A stretch of DNA of 64,000 nt, from the NCBI RefSeq assembly GCF_024494465.1, contig NZ_JAETXM010000011.1:1-64000 (forward strand), read 5' to 3'. Below are positions 54,314 through 63,375 of the stretch, one piece after another (within the stretch, counting starts at the first letter, position 1; each line of letters opens with the position of its first letter). Origin of the DNA: Bacillus sp. V3B. Lineage in GTDB: Bacteria; Bacillota; Bacilli; Bacillales; Cytobacillaceae. The notes beneath the pieces are model-generated. The model did no database searches. It worked only from the letters and a program-made list of their open reading frames with translations, and was not told the DNA's origin. The position numbers and the translations under genes are program-made.

Positions 54314-54736
54314 TTAAAGGGAAAAATCTAAAGTGTTTAGTAACTTATCAATTTTTGTTTCAAAGGTAAAAAAATAAGACTTATTTTCATCATCAAATAT
54401 GAGTAAATATGGCTTTTCATCTTCTGGAATAATAATGATAACTTCATCAATCAGAGCACTCATCCATTTATTTTCTAATTGAAGAGATGGCTCTAAGGGG
54501 ATTTTGACCATATAACCTTTGTCTGGAATAGGGTTGAATTTTTTAACAATATTATCAATTTCTTTAATGATTTTTTCAGCTTCTGATTGTATCTTAGGAT
54601 TTGTTGGGGTTGTTTTTATTATCTTACTTTTTTCAATATCAAGAAGTTCAATATTCGTAATGCTTTGTGCACTTACGAGAAATAGATTAAATAGGAAAAA
54701 TATAGGAACTGATGAAAGCAATATTTTACGAACCAC
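54314..54736 (-). CDS. Secreted protein, unknown
   Basis: A 140-aa protein from the GTG at 54736, five bases after AGGTGG. A signal peptide (LLSSVPIFFLFNLFLVSAQS) is followed by a lysine- and proline-rich domain and a beta-rich end (DEVIIIIPEDEKPYLLIFDD). No family recognised. Single gene; a partial overlap frame on the other strand is noise. Confidence 0.6.
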   Translation of the reverse strand: MVRKILLSSVPIFFLFNLFLVSAQSITNIELLDIEKSKIIKTTPTNPKIQSEAEKIIKEIDNIVKKFNPIPDKGYMVKIPLEPSLQLENKWMSALIDEVIIIIPEDEKPYLLIFDDENKSYFFTFETKIDKLLNTLDFSL

Positions 54737-54745
54737 ATGTACCAC

Positions 54746-55129
54746 CTCGGTTGTAGCATGACCGAAGATTATTTTTTTATGCTCTATGCCTTATGCTTTA
54801 TTTCTTATGTTAAAAATAGATTTTTTCGAGGAAAACGTTTGTTAAAAGATATATATGATAAAAATGAGTTAAAACAAGTTGAAAATAACTCTCGATAAAA
54901 AACCATATAATTAGCAGTATGGAAATTATTTGGTTGTTATAAAAGATGATAAGTTCTAATGGTGGTAATTACTTGTCTTTGTTTCCATGAGAATGTGAAA
55001 AAAGAGTGTTCTCACTCGTTGATAGTTTTTTGAATATTCATACCTTTTTCTTTTGCAAATTTTGTGTAAAACAATATACTTACAAATAAGATAGAATGTA
55101 TTTCATTAAATATAGGAAGGGTGATTTGT
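54746..55129. other. Gene-free region before the MOSC gene
   Basis: A/T-rich. A ribosome site AAGGGTGATTTGT for the MOSC gene is at its end. No other feature. Confidence 0.35.
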
Positions 55130-55936
55130 ATGACATCCTCAAAGGTTGCTTCAATTTGGAGATACCCCGTTAAGTCAATGATCGGAGAGGAATTAAACGC
55201 ATGCGAGATTACGGAAAAGGGGTTATTAGGAGATAGAGCTTATGGAGTAATTGACAATGAAACTGATAAACTTGCTAATGCTAAAAATCCACACAAATGG
55301 CCCAACATGTTTCAGTATCGGGCAAATTTTATTGATCCCCCGCAGAAGGATGCTGCTATTCCGCCGGTAAGAATCACTTTTCCGGACGGTCGTTCGATTA
55401 TTAGCACAGACGACGAAAAAAATAAATTGCTTTCAACCAGCTTTAATCGAAATGTTCATTTGTCAACCCCATCCTCAATGGATGTACAGTTTGAAGGATA
55501 TATTCCTGAAGAAATCGAGGAACTTGACAACAAAGGCTCGATTTTTACAAGAACTTCACCTAAAGACACGTTTTTTGATATTGATATGGTGCATATTATT
55601 ACAACCTCAACGATTAATTACTTAAGGAAACTGGCACCAGAAAGCAGAATTGAGGCACGGCGGTTCAGGCCTAATATTATTATTGAAGTTCCGAATTCGG
55701 AAGCCTTTATAGAAAATAATTGGGTAGGTAAAACCTTAACAATTGGCAGTGTACAACTCAAGATTTCTCAAGAAACAAAGAGGTGTGTAATGACAACATT
55801 GGCCCAAGGCGATCTTCCAAAAGATCCAAATGTACTAAGATCTATTGTGAGAAATAACGCCGGAAGCTTTGGAGTTTATGCTTCCGTAGTGAAACCTGGA
55901 AGGGTAAGCATTGGGGACAGAATTGAGGTTGATTGA
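55130..55936 (+). CDS. MOSC-domain molybdenum-cofactor protein
   Basis: A 268-aa protein from the ATG at 55130. The N-terminal beta-barrel (WRYPVKSMIGEELNACEITE, GLLGDRAYGVID) is followed by the MOSC domain (EARRFRPNIIIE, VQLKISQETKRCVMTTLAQG), where the cysteine in TKRCVM is the expected Mo ligand of the mARC/YcbX group. These proteins use sulfurated Mo cofactor for reduction of N-hydroxylated or related compounds. Complete and single; metabolic cargo. Confidence 0.9.
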   Translation: MTSSKVASIWRYPVKSMIGEELNACEITEKGLLGDRAYGVIDNETDKLANAKNPHKWPNMFQYRANFIDPPQKDAAIPPVRITFPDGRSIISTDDEKNKLLSTSFNRNVHLSTPSSMDVQFEGYIPEEIEELDNKGSIFTRTSPKDTFFDIDMVHIITTSTINYLRKLAPESRIEARRFRPNIIIEVPNSEAFIENNWVGKTLTIGSVQLKISQETKRCVMTTLAQGDLPKDPNVLRSIVRNNAGSFGVYASVVKPGRVSIGDRIEVD

Positions 55937-55962
55937 AGCATGGGGAACGCTCCCTAACGGGT

Positions 55963-56239
55963 CCAGTGACAGGGTTTCTGCTATGAACTGCAAAGTAGTT
56001 CACCTTATATGGAAAATTGATAAGTATTTAATTAATGATATTTACCAAAAACATCAGTTTTTGTAATGACATCGTAAAACTTTAATAGTTATTGATACGA
56101 TCAACTTTGAAGTTTACCAAAAAACATTCCCAAAACGATTACCAAATCTCTTTACAAGAATGTTTGGTCTTAACAGGCTTTATTTTTCCCTTCTAATGGA
56201 ATTCACTTTGCGGTCTATGACAAGAACCCTGTCACTAGG
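55963..56239. repeat. Possible 277-bp MITE
   Basis: Imperfect inverted ends CCAGTGACAGGGTTTCT (55963-55979) and AGAACCCTGTCACTAGG (56223-56239) enclose sequence with no gene. The interior has a palindrome GAACTGCAAAGTAGTTC. Only one copy is seen in the window. Confidence 0.45.
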
Positions 56240-56854
56240 CCTATTTGAAGGATTCTTATAGCGATTTGGCCGATACAGTTGATACCATGTCGAAGTTTTA
56301 AATATCTTTACGTTATGGTGTTAATGAAATTTAAATCATATTTAATTCAATGGGGTGACTTTATAATGATCTGGACCTAAAAGTAAATACGAATATATTA
56401 GGCATTAAGTTCGGTATTGAACAGAAATCATGCCTTTACTTGTTAAATGACAATAAAATTATTTAATTTACAATAAAGTCATTTTAAAACAGAATGAAGT
56501 CCTTTAATCGACTGGACCAAAGATTAAAGAACATCTTATTTAGCAGTCTGGATTTCCCATTATCTTCGTACGTTCTTCACGTTTTCGCATTTGGGTTTAG
56601 TAAGCTATCTACTGGTCTCTCGATATCCCGCATCTCCTTCAGACACTACATTATAATAATACCCTAGATTAGACTTTATAGGCTGTGCCGGTACTTCTAG
56701 GGGAGGACTTTCACCTCCGAGAGAAATAACCTTCCAGGATTCGGAAGCCGTTTTACCAAAGTAACGTGCCCCAACCTATATAAGTTATATCTTGCAGCGT
56801 TACTGTAAAAGGACAACTAACCGCCGCACAAAGAAAATCCTGGGACAAAATGTC
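56240..56854. other. Gap with a structured non-coding patch
   Basis: On the minus strand about 56560-56780 has GGAGGTGAAAGTCCTCC and neighbouring stems. This style occurs in group II intron RNA, but no reverse transcriptase is present. No protein-coding gene. Confidence 0.3.
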
Positions 56855-57370
56855 CTAGGATTTGAGTATTTGATTATATATGTAGGTTTTTTCAACGTAG
56901 GAATCAATCGATAATTGTATAAGTTCAAAATCCTTATTTGTTAGTTCGCGTACCACTTCTCCTGGTGATCCTAAAACAAGTGAACGAGGAGGAATGATTT
57001 TTCCAGATGAAATGAGGGTATTGGCCCCAACGATACATTCTTCTCCAATAACTGCACCATCTAAAATAGTAGAACCCATTCCAATAATCGATCTTTTCTT
57101 AACTGTGCATCCATGAAGCACAACATTATGTCCTACTGTTACTTCGTCCTCAACAATAACTGGAGAACCTTCAAATAAATGGATCGTGGCATTATCTTGA
57201 ATACTACATCTCTCTCCAATTATAATGGCATCTTCATCACCACGTAATACAGCATTAAACCAAATTGAGGTTTCTTTACCAACCTTAACATCACCAATTA
57301 AATAGGAACCAGGAGCTAGGAATGCAGTGTTGTGTACGGTTGGTTTTTTTTCTTGATAAGGGATAAGCAA
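56855..57370 (-). CDS. Gamma-class carbonic anhydrase-like protein
   Basis: A 171-aa left-handed beta-helix protein. Hexapeptide turns such as APGSYLIGDVKVGKETSIWF and VGHNVVLHGCTVKKRSIIGM carry the histidines of the zinc site (H in NATIHLF, H in VGHNV, H in VLHGC). Members hydrate CO2 or act as acyl transferases. The TTG start at 57370 has GGAGG about nine bases ahead. Single gene; intact. Confidence 0.9.
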   Translation of the reverse strand: MLIPYQEKKPTVHNTAFLAPGSYLIGDVKVGKETSIWFNAVLRGDEDAIIIGERCSIQDNATIHLFEGSPVIVEDEVTVGHNVVLHGCTVKKRSIIGMGSTILDGAVIGEECIVGANTLISSGKIIPPRSLVLGSPGEVVRELTNKDFELIQLSIDSYVEKTYIYNQILKS

Positions 57371-57400
57371 AATACAGAACCTCCTATTATGTTTGAATTT

Positions 57401-57837
57401 TCATATAACTATATCATACTTGATTTTATCTGATAAAGCGGGAAGTAATAAACTTATTGAGCAAAATCGATAAATAGCTTCTGATTTTCGAACCCTTTTA
57501 ATCACTTTTTCAACTAATGGCTCTAAGATATGACTGTCATGTGTGTTACCTGGTGTTACGATGATGCCAAGTACAAAGCCATTTCGGTCTGCGGCCACAT
57601 GGAAGGAATAGGCGAACTGTTTTGTACGTTCGTCTTTGACGTAATAACTACTCTCTGGGTCGGTTGTGTTTTCTTTGATTTCTTTTGATTACTCCTTACC
57701 GAACTTATCCGGTGGGAATGGCTTTTTTCATGTTCTTCACGGTCTTGATTAATTTCTTCTTGAAGGCGTTCTTGATATGCATGTGTTTCTTTGTGAACGA
57801 CTTTCCTCTCGAATTTGCGCCAATTTAATAAACGCAC
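57401..57837 (-). pseudogene. IS1182-family transposase remnant
   Basis: Two frames of one transposase: about 57556-57837 (KVVHKETHAYQERLQEEINQ and QPTQRVVITSKTN) and about 57401-57598 (AADRNGFVLGIIVTPGNTHD). The intermediate YYVKDERTKQFAYSFHV is in a third frame. The DDE core is truncated and shifted more than once. The element is dead. Confidence 0.75.
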
Positions 57838-58638
57838 AAGAGGACTTCCCTAAAATGGAAGGTTAGAATCGTTAAAAGGGAAGTTAGTCGGATTATTAAT
57901 ATAGTAAAAAAATACCTTTTTCAGTAATATAGGTAGTTATCTTTCGTAATAAAAGGAAAACAAAATAGAATTTGTGTATAATAAATACAAAATTAGACAA
58001 GAATGGGTGAATTAATATACTGAAAAATACAAATACCTGCAAAATTCAAAATATACAATTTACATATAAATAATATATTAAATAGCGTTAATATAAAACG
58101 AGTATAGACTATATATAAAACTAGTATGTTGATGAACAGTCTTTAAATCAACAGAATTATCGAATGGTCGGACAATCAAGATGGCAAGTAGCTATTTTGT
58201 GTCCGGAGGAGATTCATCTCCCATCTATTTTTATTGGGCTACGCCCTCCTCATTCCTCAGGGAGGGAGTATTGCCGCCTATAAGATATGGAGGGAAAAGA
58301 GGGTTATTAGACCTATCAGTGTATTGAAAAATTCTCAGTTATCCAGAATAATGCTAAGTATTGGAAGTGTTGTTGAGGTAAAATATTTCATTATGCTATA
58401 ATGAAATATATCCTTATAAACTTATCTATACTTCTTATTTTTAGAAGTCACCGTCAGATTTCATTCGTTTCTATACGTCTGAAAATATTCGGCTTAAAAA
58501 CCCTTTAATGCTCTTGTTGATTTTCAGCAATTGCAGTGGTATATCCACTATGAGACATGATTTTAGCACGACTTTTCCTTAGGTGAAGTATGTCTAATTT
58601 TTCCTGTGATCTATTAAAAAATTTAAGATTGAGATATC
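57838..58638. other. Gene-free region upstream of the 314-aa gene
   Basis: Near 58205-58275 the sequence ATTCATCTCCCATCTATTTT and CTACGCCCTCCTCATTCCTC recalls another patch at 60065-60115. Otherwise A/T-rich and without gene. A short palindrome ATTTCATTATGCTATAATGA at about 58387-58406. Confidence 0.4.
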
Positions 58639-58680
58639 AAAAGACGATTGTTTTCCCTTATAGGGGTACAGTCGTCTTTT
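58639..58680 (+). terminator. Hairpin directly upstream of the 314-aa gene
   Basis: AAAAGACGATTG and CAGTCGTCTTTT arms followed by TTTT, about 36 bp before the start codon. It could be an attenuator of the gene that follows rather than only an end of upstream transcription. Confidence 0.7.
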
Positions 58681-58716
58681 TTTATATATAAAAACCTAAA
58701 AGGAGAGAGATTTTAA

Positions 58717-59661
58717 ATGACAAGTGTAATGGATGGACTAAAACAACAAAATATTGTTGCTTCAAAGCAAGGAGGAGAGAATAAGCTAGGGGATCTTTTC
58801 TGGTATTCCATCGGCAATCAATTGATTTCTCGTGAGGATTTAAAGCGAAAATTTGATGATGCCAACATGGATCACAAATGGCTGCCAAATCCAATTCGCA
58901 TTTCTGACGCATTTAGGAGAGCTACAGGAGAAATCCAGAAAAAACAAAAGAGGGTGCCAACCAACGATCCAACAACTTTCCTGAACTTTTTGATTAGAGA
59001 GGTCTACTACGATCATAAAAGGGTTCAACGGAACATTGTTATTGAAAAGGTTGATAAAAAAGGGAAGTCATTGGAATATAACTCCACAGCTACAATCATT
59101 GAATTTAACAAAGATGATGGTACAATCTCTATTACTACAAACGGTAGTAGAGATGAAGGAGAACAAAAGGCAAAAAGTTTAGCTTATGAATCCAAAGAGC
59201 TTTTTAATACGTATTCCAAAAACTATGATGCTCAAACACTGCGGATCATGGTCAAAAACATCCTTGATTCCATGTCGCCCACAGCAGTCCGTCCCAGTGG
59301 TGGTGTCTATTTCGTTCCACGAAATCACCAAGATAGCTTAGATGCTGTAGTGGACTTGGTGAATCGTCTTGATAGTTCAGAGGCTTTTTCTGTTCCTTTA
59401 TTTGATACAAAAAGTAACAGAGGAATGGTGAACAAAAAGATCCGTGATGATATGATTTCTGCCATTTCTAAATGTAAATCTATCGTCCACTTTTCAGGAC
59501 TGAGAAAATCTCAAGTTACGGATACCCTTAATGAAGCCAGGCGGGTGGTAAAAACATTTAATGAATACCAAAGTGTGGTTAATCTTGATTTTGAATTATT
59601 GAGTGATAGTTTAGTGGAATTAAAAAACTTATCGATAGCCGTTATACAAAAGACAAAATAA
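58717..59661 (+). CDS. Unknown 314-aa protein heading the MoxR/VWA cluster
   Basis: AAAGGAGAGAG precedes the ATG. Sequence runs DLFWYSIGNQLISREDLKRK, a basic middle region (GEIQKKQKRVPTNDPTTFLN), a beta segment (TATIIEFNKDDGTISITTNG) and a helical end. I think of DUF6744-type proteins, but am not sure. It is followed by the MoxR and VWA genes on the same strand. A terminator at 59695-59752 separates it from them, so it may be a related but separate unit. Confidence 0.65.
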   Translation: MTSVMDGLKQQNIVASKQGGENKLGDLFWYSIGNQLISREDLKRKFDDANMDHKWLPNPIRISDAFRRATGEIQKKQKRVPTNDPTTFLNFLIREVYYDHKRVQRNIVIEKVDKKGKSLEYNSTATIIEFNKDDGTISITTNGSRDEGEQKAKSLAYESKELFNTYSKNYDAQTLRIMVKNILDSMSPTAVRPSGGVYFVPRNHQDSLDAVVDLVNRLDSSEAFSVPLFDTKSNRGMVNKKIRDDMISAISKCKSIVHFSGLRKSQVTDTLNEARRVVKTFNEYQSVVNLDFELLSDSLVELKNLSIAVIQKTK

Positions 59662-59694
59662 AAAAATAGAAAGTCATTTTTAATTAAAAGTCAC

Positions 59695-59752
59695 GGGAAA
59701 GAGAACACTTGGGTATTTTGTATGCCAATGTGATTTCTTTCCTTTTTTTATT
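59695..59752 (+). terminator. Terminator after the 314-aa gene
   Basis: GGGAAAGAGAACACTTGG and CCAATGTGATTTCTTTCC arms followed by seven T. Confidence 0.75.
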
Positions 59753-59764
59753 ACAAAGAGATTC

Positions 59765-60122
59765 AGTCAACTACCCACCACTTAATTTTCAACGAAATTT
59801 GAAGTGGAGGCTTGAAAAAGCCCTTAGTTGTCTAGCCTAAGTTCTTCGAGAACTACGTTGGTTTGGTTATCACACCTCCGGATGATACTCTAGTCCGTTG
59901 CACTGTGCAGGCTCTGTAATAGTTCTGAATGGGTAAGAACGGTCAACCTGATTTTTGGTGATTTTGTCACAAGACCTTACCAACATTGGCGAAGGGTAAC
60001 TACTCCTATAAAGGAGGAACACTTTATTATAGTGTTCACACTTTAGGCTAACGCCTAACCGAAATTCATCCCCTCCCTATTGTTGGGCTGCGCCCTTCAC
60101 ACGATTGAGGAAGGGGAATTCT
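59765..60122. other. Non-coding IS200/IS605-end-like patch
   Basis: CAACTACCCACCACTTAATT with an inverted partner in GAAGTGGAGGCTTG, and at the other end AATTCATCCCCTCCC..GAGGAAGGGGAATT. Hairpins of this style border IS200/IS605 elements and small derivatives without proteins. No gene is seen. Confidence 0.4.
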
Positions 60123-60160
60123 TTCGGAAAGCTGTTAAAAACAAAAGGGAGCGATAGTTT

Positions 60161-61258
60161 ATGAATAAAATTCAAGAAATTAAGAAAGCATTGAACCAAA
60201 AATACTTTGAAAGAGAAAGCGAAATTGAAGCCATTCTGACGGCCATTCTTTCACGTCAACATGTGCTTTTAATCGGCCCAGCTGGAACAGGTAAGTCAGC
60301 TCTTTCAGCCGAGTTTTCCAAGATTATTAAGGATTGTAACTACTTCCAATGGCTCCTCACTCGTTTTTCCACTCCAGAAGAATTATTCGGTGTGTTGAGC
60401 CTTAGCGAATTGGAAAAAGGCATGTATAAACGCAATACAACTAGTAAACTGCCAGAAGCTCACTTTGTTTTTTTGGATGAAATTTTCAAGGCAAATTCGG
60501 CCATTCTGAATAGTTTACTAACGTTAGTAAATGAGCGTTTATTCTATAACGGTGAAATGCCTGTAAAAGTGCCTTTGATGTCTATTGTTGGCTCTTCAAA
60601 TGAATATCCAGAGGAAGGGGAAGGTTTAGAAGCATTGTTTGACCGATTCTTGCTGCGTTTTGAAGTAGAGTATGTGAATGATACTCAAAATTTCATTTCT
60701 ATGCTGCAAGGAAACATCGATCATATAGAGATTCCTTCTATGTCCATGAATGAATTGCTAGAATACCAATTTATGACCGACATGATGTATATTCCGGACG
60801 AGGTTTATCAGACTTTAGCTGAAATTCGTATGGATCTCGAAGGTGAAGGTATCAGGCCTTCTGATCGTCGATTTAAGCAAAGTTTGTCACTCTTGAAAGC
60901 GAAAGCTTTTATGGAAGGAAGGCAACAAGTGACACGCAGCGATATTATGTTGTTACAAAACACGTTATGGGAAACGATTGAACAAAAAGAAGTAACGGCA
61001 CAAGTCGTGAGAGAAAACGCACAGGATAAATTTCAAAAATTGATAGAAGAAAGAAAGCAGGAAGCGAATGAATTACAAGTTTCCATAAATAGAGATTCTT
61101 CAGTAGAAGAAAGGATAGAGGTTCGAAATAAACTGTTAATCATTCAAAATGAGTTGGATGAAATCTATAAACAGCAGAAACATCCGATGATTCCGGAATT
61201 AAGCTCTGACATTCAGAGATTTGCAGATGAAATAGCCAACAATATTCTAAACGTCTAA
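60161..61258 (+). CDS. MoxR/RavA-type AAA ATPase
   Basis: A 365-aa AAA protein. Walker A is GPAGTGKS (39-46), Walker B is FVFLDEIFKANSAI (about 102-115), and the sensor/insert LTLVNERLFYNGEMPVKVPL is typical of MoxR. It then has a helical lid and a charged C-terminal tail (EQKEVTAQVVRENAQDKFQK). GGGAGCGATAGTTT precedes the ATG. MoxR ATPases team with VWA-domain proteins to load metal ions or remodel complexes; here the VWA partner is downstream. A hairpin lies between them at 61271-61309. Confidence 0.9.
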   Translation: MNKIQEIKKALNQKYFERESEIEAILTAILSRQHVLLIGPAGTGKSALSAEFSKIIKDCNYFQWLLTRFSTPEELFGVLSLSELEKGMYKRNTTSKLPEAHFVFLDEIFKANSAILNSLLTLVNERLFYNGEMPVKVPLMSIVGSSNEYPEEGEGLEALFDRFLLRFEVEYVNDTQNFISMLQGNIDHIEIPSMSMNELLEYQFMTDMMYIPDEVYQTLAEIRMDLEGEGIRPSDRRFKQSLSLLKAKAFMEGRQQVTRSDIMLLQNTLWETIEQKEVTAQVVRENAQDKFQKLIEERKQEANELQVSINRDSSVEERIEVRNKLLIIQNELDEIYKQQKHPMIPELSSDIQRFADEIANNILNV

Positions 61259-61270
61259 AAAAGACAGATA

Positions 61271-61309
61271 AAACAGCCAGAGATCAGATTTTTTCTTTGG
61301 TTGTTTTTT
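61271..61309 (+). terminator. Hairpin between the MoxR and VWA genes
   Basis: AACAGCCAGAG and CTTTGGTTGTT arms followed by TTTTTT. May reduce downstream expression. Confidence 0.6.
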
Positions 61310-61340
61310 TCAAAATAAATTTAGAAGGGAAAGATAATCG

Positions 61341-61772
61341 ATGGATCGTAGAAGTGTCAAGAACTTAAATCGAAGAGAGAGAGTTTATAAGAATCCGACA
61401 GTCAATGCGGATTCGTTTGATAAAAGGCAGTTTAATAGTTTACTGAATAAATCTAAAGGACTGCAAGAATTAAAGGGGAAAGGAGACATTGTATTTCCTA
61501 TGTATTCTCAATTAATGGGGGATATTTGGAGCTCATTTTATAAAAATAAGCCACAATTGTTAGCAGAAATACCAGAAGAGTTGGCTTCTAACCAAGCCTA
61601 TATACAAACAATCATGAAAGATGAAGAGTTTGAGGATTACCGGAAAAATACGAAGTTTGATGAAGTTTCTGCTGCCCTTTCAACTATTTCATTTGGTAAT
61701 AAGGTATTGGAATGGATTCAAAAAAACAATTTGAGGACAGGGAGTTTAACAAAGCTATTCAACAGGCTCTGA
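61341..61772 (+). CDS. N-terminal part of a ViaA-like VWA protein
   Basis: A 143-aa frame starting MDRRSVKNLNRRERVYKNPT, with GAAGGGAAAG before the ATG. It ends in a frame that overlaps the VWA frame by 61 bases. ViaA proteins have such a helical N-terminal region of this length before their VWA domain. At 61721-61727 the in-frame heptamer A AAA AAC is a classical slippery site; a -1 shift there joins this part to the VWA frame as VLEWIQKN-QFEDREF. The result, about 495 aa, is close to typical ViaA length. Whether the cell uses frameshifting, or the two parts are separate, is unproven. Confidence 0.72.
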   Translation: MDRRSVKNLNRRERVYKNPTVNADSFDKRQFNSLLNKSKGLQELKGKGDIVFPMYSQLMGDIWSSFYKNKPQLLAEIPEELASNQAYIQTIMKDEEFEDYRKNTKFDEVSAALSTISFGNKVLEWIQKNNLRTGSLTKLFNRL

Positions 61773-62824
61773 AAGCTCAACAACAACAGAAACAAATCGA
61801 ACGACCGTTTGATCAAAACCTATCAGACCAACAAAAAAAAGAGCAGGAAAAGGCTGAACAGCAAATGAAACAAAGTATGCAGCAGTTAACTGAAAAACTT
61901 CAACATAAACTGGATGGTTCAGGCCATCAACTACAGTCTATGTTAAAAAGTTCAATGATTGAAGCAAAAGACAGTAAGGATAAGATGGAAAAGCTTATTA
62001 GTGGAATGGGACAAGGCAATGGTAAAAGTGAAATTGAAAAAGTCCCTGTAAAGGAACAATTTGAATTAGCAGAAATGTTACAAAAAAATCCAAATCTGAA
62101 GGAGATTGCTGATTGGGCGGGACGATTCAAGCAGATTGCCCATGCCAAGCAGAAGCATTTACATCATGAATCTATCGAACGCAGTGGTGTAACAATCGGA
62201 AATGAAGTAGATCGTCTACTTCCAATGGAGCTTTTCAATCTGGCAATCTCACAAGCAAAAGCTGATTTTATTAGGCGTTTTGCAGAGGGTCAGACCATGA
62301 TTTACGACAAAAAAGGCAAGGATACATTGAGAAAGGGCCCCATTATTCTGTGTCTGGATCAATCGGGGTCTATGAAGAAATTAGATACCCAAAGTAAAGG
62401 GTTCGCTCTTGCTTTGTTGGCTATAGCTAGAAAACAAAAAAGGGATTTTGCATTGATCACATTTTCTACAAGTGCAGAAGTTAAAGTATTTCCAAAGGGG
62501 AAAAGCACCACGGATGACGTAATCCAATTAGTTGGAGACTTTTTAGGTGGTGGAACAAACTTTTATGAACCTTTAAAAAAATCATTGTCACTTATTGAAG
62601 AAAGCCGTTTTAAACAGGCTGATATTGTATTTGTGACGGATGGCCAAGCAAATCTTCCAGCTGATTTCATGGAAGAATTTAGGCGTACAAAGGATAAGAA
62701 GAAGTTTGAATGTCTTTCAGTTTTAATTGGGGTAGAAGTTGATATTGATACAGTGGAGAAATTCTCTGATAGAATAATTGATGCTGCTGATTTCATGGAA
62801 GCCAATGAGGCATTTAGCATTTAA
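61712..62824 (+). CDS. VWA-domain protein (ViaA/CoxE-like C-terminal part)
   Basis: A 370-aa frame from ATG 61712; if translated by frameshift it starts at residue Q6. The charged linker (EQQMKQSMQQLTEKLQHK) and the block NPNLKEIADWAGRFKQIAHA are ViaA-like. The VWA domain has the MIDAS motif LDQSGSM (D216, S218, S220), T282 in GGGTNF and D310 in FVTDGQ, so metal binding is intact. AAGG near nine bases upstream is a weak ribosome site. It would be the partner of the MoxR ATPase. A terminator at 62839-62875 ends the unit. Confidence 0.82.
   Translation: MDSKKQFEDREFNKAIQQALKAQQQQKQIERPFDQNLSDQQKKEQEKAEQQMKQSMQQLTEKLQHKLDGSGHQLQSMLKSSMIEAKDSKDKMEKLISGMGQGNGKSEIEKVPVKEQFELAEMLQKNPNLKEIADWAGRFKQIAHAKQKHLHHESIERSGVTIGNEVDRLLPMELFNLAISQAKADFIRRFAEGQTMIYDKKGKDTLRKGPIILCLDQSGSMKKLDTQSKGFALALLAIARKQKRDFALITFSTSAEVKVFPKGKSTTDDVIQLVGDFLGGGTNFYEPLKKSLSLIEESRFKQADIVFVTDGQANLPADFMEEFRRTKDKKKFECLSVLIGVEVDIDTVEKFSDRIIDAADFMEANEAFSI
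61721..61727 (+). other. Slippery heptamer A AAA AAC
   Basis: In the frame of the 143-aa gene the codons are CAA AAA AAC. Slipping back one base enters the VWA frame exactly at CAATTTGAG. The preceding base run is A7 (61720-61726). Confidence 0.6.
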
Positions 62825-62838
62825 ACCATATTTAGAGG

Positions 62839-62875
62839 AGATAAAGACTTTAGAATGATTCTAAGGTCTTTATCT
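62839..62875 (+). terminator. Terminator of the MoxR/VWA cluster
   Basis: AGATAAAGAC and GTCTTTATCT arms with inner TTAGAAT/ATTCTAA pairing. Confidence 0.8.
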
Positions 62876-62967
62876 AATAATATATCGATTTAGTGGTGGA
62901 TAGTTGATTTTTGAGTTTCTTCCATATTTAGAGTAAATACAAAATAAGTTGTTTGAATTGTTAATTC

Positions 62968-63291
62968 CTAAACAGCTTTATTGTCATTTAACAACATGTT
63001 CCTATTTTTGGGTTTTTCGTAAGAAAGTTTTTGATAAATCGTGATGAGTTCGTCTAATTTCTGACTGCAACAAAGGGTGTCATGGCTATTTAATCCAGTT
63101 GTTAGCGCAACCTGGATTAATTCCTTTTTCAATTGATTGATTCTGTCCTCTAATTCATCTATCTCTATAGAAAACATAGAAAGAGGCGTCATATTGAACC
63201 AAGTAAAGAAAGATACAAAAAAGGCAAACGACGTAGAATGTAAAGTTCTAATACTATCATTATTAACCTTAAATAAATCTGCAGCTTCCAT
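62968..63291 (-). CDS. Spo0E-like aspartyl-phosphate phosphatase
   Basis: 107 aa. The C-terminal half, ELEDRINQLKKELIQVALTT then GLNSHDTLCCSQKLDELITI, has the Spo0E signature including SQKLD. Spo0E proteins dephosphorylate Spo0A-P and delay sporulation. The first 38 residues are not part of the family, and an internal ATG at 63177 is a possible start, though it lacks a ribosome site; AAGGAGAG lies 11 bases before the first ATG. Confidence 0.72.
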   Translation of the reverse strand: MEAADLFKVNNDSIRTLHSTSFAFFVSFFTWFNMTPLSMFSIEIDELEDRINQLKKELIQVALTTGLNSHDTLCCSQKLDELITIYQKLSYEKPKNRNMLLNDNKAV

Positions 63292-63375
63292 GTAATATAA
63301 TCTCTCCTTCTTATGAACTTACGTCATCTTACGAGACAGCACGATAATATTACAGGCATGTTTGTACAAACCAAA

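Noticed and set aside
56560-56780. Group II intron
   Set aside because: Only one RNA-like motif (GGAGGTGAAAGTCCTCC); no domain V signature and no reverse transcriptase found, so I list it only as a patch.
61341-62824. Two unrelated genes that merely overlap
   Set aside because: The slippery heptamer in the exact register and the ViaA-like total length make a split single gene more likely; the separate-gene reading is kept as an alternative.
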